Position numbers and translations under genes: made by a program. The notes beneath the pieces were generated by a model. It worked only from the letters and a program-made list of their open reading frames with translations. It was not told the origin of the DNA and searched no databases. From Candidatus Methanogasteraceae archaeon UBA261 (lineage in GTDB: Archaea > Halobacteriota > Methanosarcinia > Methanosarcinales > Methanogasteraceae), in the NCBI GenBank assembly GCA_002506015.1, contig DAWR01000024.1:18684-37813 (forward strand): a stretch of DNA of 19,130 bases. Direction: 5' to 3'. Shown here one piece after another: positions 1-5,711 of the stretch (position 1 is its first letter; the number at the start of each line of letters is the position of its first letter).

Positions 1-211
1 ATACAAAACAGCGGAGAGCCACAAGGCGATGCTCACACAACACGAGCACCAACAGAGGGATTTTTGTTCTTTGCGCCACCCTTGTCCTTGCGTTCTCTTT
101 CCAATTTAACGAGAAAGGCGAGAGAGACACAAAAGGCATCGTTAACCCACGTTCCCATGTCTTTCGCGCTGTCGCACATCCGACTGACCATTAAACTACG
201 AGTTTTTCGGG

Positions 212-610
212 TCAAAACTTAGCATCCGGCTCCAGCGTCGGAAATGAGAGGATGTGTACGCTGACACAGACCGCAATTAAGACCAGCGCAACCTTTCCGA
301 TTACGAACGGAACCACAAAAGCTGCCGAATACCCTATCGTCATTATCAGGAACATAACCGACAGGATCTTCGTTCTCATCGGAATCCCTTTTCCCTCACG
401 CCAGTTTCTGACGTAGCTCCCGAACCAGCGGTTGTGGAGGAGCCAGTTGTACCACCGCTCCGAACTTCGGGCATAGCAGACTGCGGCAAGCAGGAGAAAC
501 GGAGTGGTCGGTATAAGCGGGATAATGATCCCCACACCGCCTATTACCAGGAACGCCGTGCCTGCGATCTTAAGGAGCATCTCAACTACCCGGTCTGATC
601 GTTCACACAT
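212..610 (-). CDS. DUF454 (YbaN-type) small inner-membrane protein
   Basis: A 132-residue membrane protein of the DUF454/YbaN family, whose biochemical role is not known. The family signature is visible: a first hydrophobic helix ending in PLIPTTPFLLLAA (about residues 31-43), then CYARSSERWYNWLLHNRWFG and YVRNWREGKGI, then two more hydrophobic segments in the C-terminal half. An open frame extends upstream to 724, but I chose the ATG at 610 because AGAGGT lies 7 bases before it and the family normally begins just ahead of the first helix; the extra 38 residues of the longer form are not membrane- or signal-like. It stands alone, with unrecognised small ORFs upstream on the same strand. Confidence 0.85.
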   Translation of the reverse strand: MCERSDRVVEMLLKIAGTAFLVIGGVGIIIPLIPTTPFLLLAAVCYARSSERWYNWLLHNRWFGSYVRNWREGKGIPMRTKILSVMFLIMTIGYSAAFVVPFVIGKVALVLIAVCVSVHILSFPTLEPDAKF

Positions 611-702
611 GGAATTACCTCTGTCGGTTAGGTATAAATATTTTCCCCTAATATTTTGAGGAGAAAACGATTTTTCCGAACCCGTTGGTGCCTGCTTGGG
701 TA

Positions 703-882
703 TCAGACATGACGTTCCCACCACATCACAACTGCTGACTGCTGCTCAGGGGATCTACCTGTCAGAGAGATGTACTGCCCGATCTCGTCCTTCGTCCTGG
801 AATCCACCCCGACGTATTTTCCGATAAAACTTGTTACATACCTCATTTCCTGTTCAAAGCTGCGTTCCACGTTATAATTCAT
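703..882 (-). CDS. Unrecognised small protein, overlaps the preceding ORF
   Basis: A possible 59-residue soluble protein that I do not recognise. The ATG at 882 lies inside the end of the next ORF upstream (stop at 872-874), giving an 11-base overlap that would fit translational coupling; a longer frame begins at 918. The sequence is charged and ends in two tryptophans near the C-terminus (VVMWWERHV). There is no convincing ribosome binding site, so it may not be a real gene. A weak resemblance to its neighbour (K-D/E-x-I ... TGR/K) could reflect an old duplication but is too short to trust. Confidence 0.35.
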   Translation of the reverse strand: MNYNVERSFEQEMRYVTSFIGKYVGVDSRTKDEIGQYISLTGRSPEQQSAVVMWWERHV

Positions 883-1123
883 AACTCTTACGTTCACAAG
901 CCGCCACCACTGCCGCAATTATCAGATACGCGAAGTAATCCGCGTCAGGGTCGAACTCGCCGCTGTAACGTTTCCCGGTTACCTCTGTGTAGATCTCCTT
1001 CACCCTACCATCCCGTCCGGCAGGTTGTACCACTGCACAATACCCTCTCAACACCTCTTCCATCTTTGCAAGATGCCTCTGTCTTTCATCTGACGCATTC
1101 GTTGAGTCCACATCTCGTCCCAC
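872..1123 (-). CDS. Unrecognised small protein, GTG start
   Basis: A possible 83-residue protein starting with GTG (an internal ATG lies at residue 21). No family is recognised. It is mostly hydrophilic with a short hydrophobic stretch near the end (YFAYLIIAAVVAACE). Another frame across its start reads YAWDEMWTQRMRQMKDRG, which resembles the N-terminal lead of some archaeal methyltransferases, so the locus could instead be the remnant of a decayed gene. No clear ribosome binding site was seen. Confidence 0.35.
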   Translation of the reverse strand: MGRDVDSTNASDERQRHLAKMEEVLRGYCAVVQPAGRDGRVKEIYTEVTGKRYSGEFDPDADYFAYLIIAAVVAACERKSYEL

Positions 1124-1245
1124 GCGTAGCTACAGTCGAGTCAGTTCATGTTGATGGTCATTGTATAGCAATCTCCGATGTTTGCGTGTGTCTCGTGAGT
1201 GCGATTTGTGTTTTTCTGCAAAAATGAGCGCGACCGCAGAAAGGA

Positions 1246-1280
1246 GCAAGGGTTTTTCGCAGGTCTCTGCAAACCTTTGC
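1246..1280 (-). terminator. Long hairpin downstream of the Cys-rich peptide gene
   Basis: On the minus strand GCAAAGGTTT pairs with AAACCCTTGC (one G-U), and inside the loop GCAG pairs with CTGC around AGAC, giving one extended stem-loop. A pyrimidine-rich stretch (TCCTTTC) follows. It lies about 70 bases after the stop of the Cys-rich peptide gene and could end that transcript; archaeal terminators rarely need hairpins, so this is an inference from structure alone. Confidence 0.4.
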
Positions 1281-1351
1281 AGCATCAATTGTGCGCAAGA
1301 CGCGCCTCTAAGATCTGTGATCGAGTTCCCTGTTGTTCCGAGCGGGTTTCT

Positions 1352-1438
1352 CTACTCATCTTCGTCAACCTCTTCGTTCACATCCCGTGCGCCCTTGCAT
1401 TTGCAATGAGCGCAGTTTCCACCGCATTCACAATCCAT
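1352..1438 (-). CDS. 28-residue Cys-rich metal-binding-like microprotein
   Basis: An ORF of 28 codons, easily missed because of its length. Cysteines are at 3, 5, 9, 12 and 14 and a histidine at 11, giving CxCxxxCxxCxC, followed by an acidic tail (E/D at 19, 22, 23 and 25-28). GAGGTG sits 7 bases before the ATG, a strong ribosome binding site, which is the main reason to believe it is translated. Cysteine spacing of this kind is typical of metallothionein-like or zinc/copper/iron-binding peptides, so metal storage or delivery is a reasonable inference, but I do not recognise the family. It has its own upstream region containing repeated TTAGGT motifs. It ends in TAG. Confidence 0.65.
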   Translation of the reverse strand: MDCECGGNCAHCKCKGARDVNEEVDEDE

Positions 1439-1476
1439 TGTATCACACCTCTTTATTCATTTTAGAATAGTATGGA

Positions 1477-1532
1477 GTTAGGTATGGAAATAAGTTGCCC
1501 TAAAAAAGTTAGGTTTACGGGAAAAAACCTAA
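1477..1532. promoter_or_regulatory. Repeated GTTAGGT motifs, candidate operator
   Basis: GTTAGGT occurs at 1477-1483 and 1508-1514; TTAGGTTT (1509-1516) and AAACCTAA (1525-1532) form a perfect 8-base inverted repeat with an 8-base spacer, and CCTAA also occurs at 1499-1503. The cluster lies 39-94 bases upstream of the Cys-rich peptide start. Repeated inverted motifs in front of a short metal-binding-like gene suggest a repressor or metal-sensor site. No regulator gene is adjacent. Confidence 0.4.
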
Positions 1533-1883
1533 AACGCTGTTTAGTCATGAATCAATCCCCCGGATATGTGTTGTCGATGAGATATGGTGTGTCACATCGC
1601 GTATGACGGTCCCCCTACTCTTGAACGCGCCAGGATGTCTGCAAATCCTCGAATCAAGCGATTCAGGCGCGCAGGGCATTCGCGCAATTCGCGCAACCTA
1701 TCCCAAATGGATTATACCAATCTCTGATTTAAACAGAATATATAACACGAATTTCACTAATGGGGTGAATGCCACAAACCCGATTATCATAAAAACGCAC
1801 AATTCTACGATTAGGTGGACATTATGCATCTCAAAGTCCCAATCGATGGAACCATGACACCACTATGGCACACAAGTTGTCGA

Positions 1884-1905
1884 ACCACAAGGTTTATATA
1901 CTATC
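1884..1905 (+). promoter_or_regulatory. TATA promoter with no obvious gene downstream
   Basis: AAGGTTTATATACTATCGC closely matches the leuA promoter box (AAAGATTTTATACCATCGC) some 300 bases further on. Transcription would begin near 1915-1920, directly in front of the inverted repeat at 1923-1994, so it may drive a short non-coding RNA. Confidence 0.4.
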
Positions 1906-1922
1906 GCAGCATGGTAGTGCGC

Positions 1923-1994
1923 ATGCGAGCGGGTTTCTAAAACCTTTTTTAACCACACTAACCCCCACTCCCCACTCCCCACGCCCGCTCGCAT
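1923..1994. repeat. 11-base perfect inverted repeat enclosing a C-rich/G-rich tract
   Basis: ATGCGAGCGGG (1923-1933) and CCCGCTCGCAT (1984-1994) are exact complements. The 50-base loop carries a tandem CCCCACT repeat. On the minus strand 1962-1986 has four G-runs of 3-5 separated by exactly three bases, a textbook G-quadruplex motif that uses part of the inverted-repeat arm. Confidence 0.75.
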
Positions 1995-2190
1995 AACCCC
2001 TTCATGATAAGTCGGTGAGTCTTGGGTTGGGTGTGTGAAATGACACCATCTGAACATACGAGTGTTATTCGTACTTTACGGTCGCAGTTACCAGCAACCG
2101 GGGCGCAATCGGAGTATTCAGCGCAATTCGCGGGCATTCACCAGCAGCCGTGATTCAACACTCCTTTATGTGGCGCGCCCCGTAACTCCC

Positions 2191-2202
2191 AAAGATTTTA
2201 TA
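2191..2202 (+). promoter_or_regulatory. leuA promoter (BRE/TATA)
   Basis: AAAGATTTTATA is an archaeal BRE/TATA box about 60 bases before the leuA start. Transcription would begin near 2225, leaving a leader of about 25-35 bases that contains GGAGG at 2238-2242. Confidence 0.55.
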
Positions 2203-2261
2203 CCATCGCACGACAAAATGGACATCTCTCAATATCTGGAGGATTTACATGAAAAAAACCA

Positions 2262-3815
2262 ATGCGAGGGATCGTTTTTTACCAGACTGAAGAACTCCGG
2301 GGCAGGCACGTGCGCATCTTCGACACCACGCTGCGAGACGGAGAGCAGACGGCTGGCGTATCGCTCAGTCTCGAACAGAAACTGTTGATCGCAGCGCAGC
2401 TGGACAAGCTCGGCGTTGACATCATAGAAGCAGGTTTTCCGATCGCATCCGCAGGCGAGAAGGAAGCGGTTTCAGAGATTGTGCGATTGGGGCTCAACCT
2501 GCAGGTTTGCGGGCTGTCACGGGTGATACAAGCTGATATCGATGCGTGCCTCGACTGTGGTGTTGGTATGGTGCACACCTTCGTCTCGACATCCGATGTA
2601 CAGCGGATACACACAATCGGGAAGTCGAGAGAGGAGGTTGTGGAGCTTGCTGTCGATGCTGTGGAGTACATAAAGGATCACGGCGCGACATGCATGTTCT
2701 CATCGATGGATGCGACCAGAACCGATATGGACTACCTGACGACCATTCATCAGGCTGTCGAGCAGGCTGGTTGCGATGTGATCAACGTCCCGGACACGGT
2801 AGGCGTGATGGTGCCATCCGCTATGCACCGGCTGATTAAAGAGATCAGAGAAACGGTTGCGGTACCGCTCGATGTGCACTGTCATAACGACTACGGGCTT
2901 GCGGTTGCAAACAGCACCGCGGCTGTTGAAGCTGGCGCGAGTCAGGTTCAGGTGACAATCAACGGGCTTGGAGAGCGCGCAGGGAACGCTAGTCTCGCAG
3001 AGACTGTGATGATCCTGCACACGATCTACGGCGCACAGACAAACATCCATACCGAATACCTCCTCGAGACGTCGCGCATGGTCGAGCAGTACGCGGGCGT
3101 GAGAGTCTCCAGACTGATGCCGATCGTTGGCGAGAACGCGTTTGCGCATGAATCAGGTATTCACACGCACGGTGTTCTCAAGTGCACCGACACGTTCGAA
3201 CCGGGCGTGATGACACCCGAAATGGTCGGGCACAAGCGCAGAATCGTTCTTGGAAAGCATGCCGGCAAGCATGCTGTGCAGCAGGCGATCGAGTCGGTAG
3301 GATTCGCTGTGAGTGATGACCAGCTCGCAGAGGTGCTAAGCAGGATCAAGGAACTCGGAGACAAGGGCAAACCCGTGACCGACGCAGACCTCTACGCGAT
3401 CACCGAGTCGATCATAGGAGTCGTCGCCAGAAAGGAGCAGTTCATCGACCTGAAGGAGGTGTCGGTCATGACCGGAAACCTCATCACGCCGACCGCGGCT
3501 GTCAAAGCCTGTGTTGGCGGAGCTGTGAAGGTTGTGGCAAACACAGGCGTGGGTCCGGTAGATGCTGCGCTCGGTGCGGTGCAGAACCTGCTCGGCGAAG
3601 GGACCATGGTTCGCCTGCACGATTTCAAGCTCGAGGCAATCTCAGGAGGCTCTGACGCGCTTGCCGAGGTCACGATCGCTGTTGAGGATGAGACCGGCAA
3701 GATTGTGAATGCGCGTGCGGCAAGGGAGGATATCGTGATGGCGTCGGTTGAGGCGCTTGTCAATGCGATCAACAGACTGATTATGGTACGGGGCACAAAC
3801 AAAAGGAATCGGTGA
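2262..3815 (+). CDS. leuA: 2-isopropylmalate synthase (LeuA/CimA family)
   Basis: Condenses acetyl-CoA with 2-oxoisovalerate in the first committed step of leucine synthesis. At 517 residues it has the full family length: the TIM barrel opens with RIFDTTLRDGEQT (18-30, metal-binding Asp21), continues with INVPDTVGVM, HCHND (206-210, metal-binding His), NGLGERAGN (234-242) and AHESGIH (295-301), and ends in a LeuA-type dimerisation/regulatory domain from about 385. Archaea carry paralogues (LeuA, CimA, AksA); the HTFVSTSD segment and overall match favour LeuA, but citramalate synthase cannot be excluded. The start is unsettled: the best ribosome binding site (GGAGG) precedes an ATG at 2249 that is out of frame and ends after 13 codons, while the in-frame ATG is at 2262. 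One base fewer in the A7 run at 2252-2258 would join them. A LeuB-like enzyme lies far downstream at 15,683. Confidence 0.88.
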   Translation: MRGIVFYQTEELRGRHVRIFDTTLRDGEQTAGVSLSLEQKLLIAAQLDKLGVDIIEAGFPIASAGEKEAVSEIVRLGLNLQVCGLSRVIQADIDACLDCGVGMVHTFVSTSDVQRIHTIGKSREEVVELAVDAVEYIKDHGATCMFSSMDATRTDMDYLTTIHQAVEQAGCDVINVPDTVGVMVPSAMHRLIKEIRETVAVPLDVHCHNDYGLAVANSTAAVEAGASQVQVTINGLGERAGNASLAETVMILHTIYGAQTNIHTEYLLETSRMVEQYAGVRVSRLMPIVGENAFAHESGIHTHGVLKCTDTFEPGVMTPEMVGHKRRIVLGKHAGKHAVQQAIESVGFAVSDDQLAEVLSRIKELGDKGKPVTDADLYAITESIIGVVARKEQFIDLKEVSVMTGNLITPTAAVKACVGGAVKVVANTGVGPVDAALGAVQNLLGEGTMVRLHDFKLEAISGGSDALAEVTIAVEDETGKIVNARAAREDIVMASVEALVNAINRLIMVRGTNKRNR

Positions 3816-3867
3816 TGCGGCTCCCAGTCAACAGGCGAATTACATACAACAACCATCATGTCCAATA

Positions 3868-3950
3868 GTGGTAGAAACCACAAGATTACACAGTCTGCGA
3901 AGCCATCTCCACAAGATTTCTGTGTTGATATTGTGTAATCTTATGGTTGT
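3868..3950. repeat. Dispersed palindromic repeat, copy A
   Basis: AACCACAAGATTACACA (3876-3892) pairs with TGTGTAATCTTATGGTT (3932-3948) in 16 of 17 positions, framing a 39-base centre. The whole element matches 12303-12397 at nearly every position apart from an 11-base gap. A 98-codon ORF running through it (3868-4164) is rejected. Confidence 0.8.
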
Positions 3951-4182
3951 ATACGCGGACGCCCACACAATGTTGAGTAAGTACAAACAACCGCGGGTAA
4001 ATTTGTGTAATTCGTCTATTCACAGTATTTATGACAAACACAAACCTGAAAAGTATTTGAAACGTTTGCCAAAGCCATTGGGTGCTGTGCCTCGATTACA
4101 TGAAAAGCAATATATACATGAACGAGAGACCCTATGCTTAATACTCAAATGTTACATTCGATAACGATCAAGAGGTAGATAT
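3951..4182 (+). promoter_or_regulatory. Cytochrome promoter region
   Basis: No gene is seen here. GAAAAGCAATATATACA ends in a TATA box at 4111-4118, predicting a start near 4140 and a leader of about 45 bases. AGAGGT at 4171-4176 is the ribosome binding site of the cytochrome gene. Confidence 0.55.
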
Positions 4183-5193
4183 ATGAAACGAACATCTATG
4201 CTGCTTGCAACGCTTATTTTACTGGTCATAGTGATACCGGTCGTAACCGGGGTGGAATTCGATAAACTCACGCTGGACGCGAAGGATATCGACTGTGCGA
4301 AGTGTCACCCGGGCTCGCCTCACACCCTCCACGAGGAGAAGATGAATCAAAATCTGGTGACCTGTGAGGCGTGCCATGGCGCGGCGCTGGAGATTGCGAT
4401 CCCGCAATGCGAACAGTGCCACTACGGCTCGATTCACGATGTGCACATTAAGAAGGTGCAAACCGAGGACTGCTCCTACTGCCATGGTGACATCAATACC
4501 CACCATAACAGCGAGATCCTTGACATCACGGTCTGCGCACACTGCCACCGTGACCTTGTGGATGTGCATCAGGGCTGCGAGGCGTGCCATCTAACTGCGC
4601 CGAACATCGTGAAGCCGGTGCAACCTGCCGGGATGACCATCCTGTGCGAGGCGTGCCACACTGAGAAAGATCTGGTGCATCTGCATGGCGAGGAGAACAA
4701 CACGTCGATCTGCTACATGTGCCACCGTCCGGAAGGCAACAAGGAGGGACGAGAGCTGGATGCGGATATTATCCCGCACCTGATCCACCTGCCAGACCTG
4801 GCGAGTTGCGAGGAGTGTCACATGCCAGAGGGCAAGGTGCTGCTGCCGCTGTGCAGCAACTGTCACGATCTGACAGGGCTGCACTTAACAACTGTTGTAC
4901 CGGGTACGCAGAGAGAACTCCACTGCTCGGTGTGCCATCCCGAGACCAGCGCAACGTTAACGGCAGCAACAACAGAGACCGCGACAACGGCAGTCCGGAA
5001 AACACCTGATGCGTCCGAAACAACGGAAGCGGCGGTTGCAGCCGGAACAGTCGGTACTGCTGCTGAAGCTGCGTCTGAGACTGAAGCGCCGCCAGAGGGC
5101 GGAGATGAGCCAGCGAAGAAGACTCCGGGGTACGAGGCAACGTTACTGGCTATCGCGGGCGTACTTGCGTATGCAGTCAGGCGAACGAGCTGA
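4183..5193 (+). CDS. Secreted 11-heme c-type cytochrome with PGF-CTERM-like tail
   Basis: A 336-residue exported multiheme cytochrome. A signal peptide spans about residues 1-23. Eleven CxxCH heme-binding motifs begin at 38, 61, 76, 97, 118, 132, 155, 177, 209, 224 and 248, with many extra histidines available as distal ligands. After residue 255 comes a Thr/Ala/Glu/Pro-rich low-complexity linker, then PGYEATLLAIAGVLAYAVRR (315-334): a tripartite PGF-CTERM-like sorting signal (PGY in place of PGF, hydrophobic helix, basic end) that archaeosortase A would process to anchor the protein outside the cell. Electron transfer across or beyond the S-layer is the likely role, as in ANME and related archaea; the electron partner is not shown here. 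The gene has its own TATA box and AGAGGT ribosome binding site, and a hairpin plus T-tract follows. Confidence 0.92.
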   Translation: MKRTSMLLATLILLVIVIPVVTGVEFDKLTLDAKDIDCAKCHPGSPHTLHEEKMNQNLVTCEACHGAALEIAIPQCEQCHYGSIHDVHIKKVQTEDCSYCHGDINTHHNSEILDITVCAHCHRDLVDVHQGCEACHLTAPNIVKPVQPAGMTILCEACHTEKDLVHLHGEENNTSICYMCHRPEGNKEGRELDADIIPHLIHLPDLASCEECHMPEGKVLLPLCSNCHDLTGLHLTTVVPGTQRELHCSVCHPETSATLTAATTETATTAVRKTPDASETTEAAVAAGTVGTAAEAASETEAPPEGGDEPAKKTPGYEATLLAIAGVLAYAVRRTS

Positions 5194-5226
5194 TAAACGG
5201 TCAAGTTCGCCTCTTTGATTTTTTTA
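5179..5226 (+). terminator. Hairpin plus T-tract after the cytochrome gene
   Basis: AGGCGAAC (5179-5186) and GTTCGCCT (5205-5212) are exact complements around an 18-base loop, followed by TTTGATTTTTTT. The left arm lies in the last codons of the cytochrome gene. Confidence 0.55.
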
Positions 5227-5246
5227 ACAGACATCTTGCAAGGCAA

Positions 5247-5258
5247 AAGTATAATATC
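5247..5258 (+). promoter_or_regulatory. TATA box, probable leaderless start
   Basis: AAGTATAATATC is about 25-30 bases before the ATG at 5283, which lacks a ribosome binding site, so transcription probably begins at or next to the start codon. Confidence 0.5.
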
Positions 5259-5282
5259 TAAAAGTAACAGATCAGTGATTAT

Positions 5283-5711
5283 ATGAGACAATTGATATTG
5301 ATATTGCTTGTGCTCTCGATACTGCTGCCTGTGGCATCGGCAGACAGTATTCACGTAACTGAGACGACAATGGAGTTTCAGGGAGCGAATGCAATCTTCA
5401 CAGTCAAGTACGACCTTGATCTCCTTGTGAAGGTCTATGTGCTGGCGCTGGGCAGCGCAAACATAGTTCCGGAGATTGAGGCAAGATTTGCATCATTTGG
5501 CGATGTCACAATACAGAGACTGGACTGTGAGCAGGCGAGAGTGATTATAGGGAACGTTTCGCGTTACGATGACGGATACTACTTCCACAACTCACACGAT
5601 TTTGGAATGGTAATCGAAAAACTGGTTGTGGACCCCCCTGACGGATCACCCAGAACATACTGGAAGACCAATAGTACGCCAAATATATTCTACGAGGATG
5701 TCTGGAGCTAA
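5283..5711 (+). CDS. Small secreted protein of unknown function
   Basis: A 142-residue protein with a clear signal peptide (about 1-20, LILILLVLSILLPVASA). The mature part looks like a beta-rich soluble domain with two N-glycosylation-type sites (NVS, NST) and no cysteine pair, heme motif or membrane helix. I recall similar secreted proteins in methanogen genomes but cannot name the family or a function. It lies 89 bases after the multiheme cytochrome with its own TATA box, so the two may be functionally linked without being one operon. Its TAA overlaps the stop of topA on the other strand. Confidence 0.75.
   Translation: MRQLILILLVLSILLPVASADSIHVTETTMEFQGANAIFTVKYDLDLLVKVYVLALGSANIVPEIEARFASFGDVTIQRLDCEQARVIIGNVSRYDDGYYFHNSHDFGMVIEKLVVDPPDGSPRTYWKTNSTPNIFYEDVWS

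Larger units (their letters stand above)
1533..2190. other. Gene-poor stretch
   Basis: No convincing gene is present. An 84-codon plus-strand ORF (1603-1857) has no family resemblance and no ribosome binding site. A 38-codon ORF at 1824-1940 has AGGTGG before its ATG and starts MHLKVPIDGTMTPLW; it might be the truncated start of a gene but cannot be named. TATA-like boxes occur near 1739-1745 and 1890-1897, and an inverted repeat with a G-rich motif lies at 1923-1994. Confidence 0.5.

Noticed and set aside
33..215. 60-codon minus-strand ORF overlapping the DUF454 stop by TTGA
   Set aside because: No family resemblance, low-complexity basic end and no ribosome binding site.
1603..1857. 84-codon plus-strand ORF
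   Set aside because: No start signal, no recognisable motif and composition like the surrounding intergenic DNA.
2249..2290. Leucine attenuator peptide upstream of leuA
   Set aside because: The 13-codon frame has a single Leu codon and no terminator/antiterminator pair is visible.
3868..4164. 98-codon plus-strand ORF
   Set aside because: Runs through the palindromic repeat and the cytochrome promoter.
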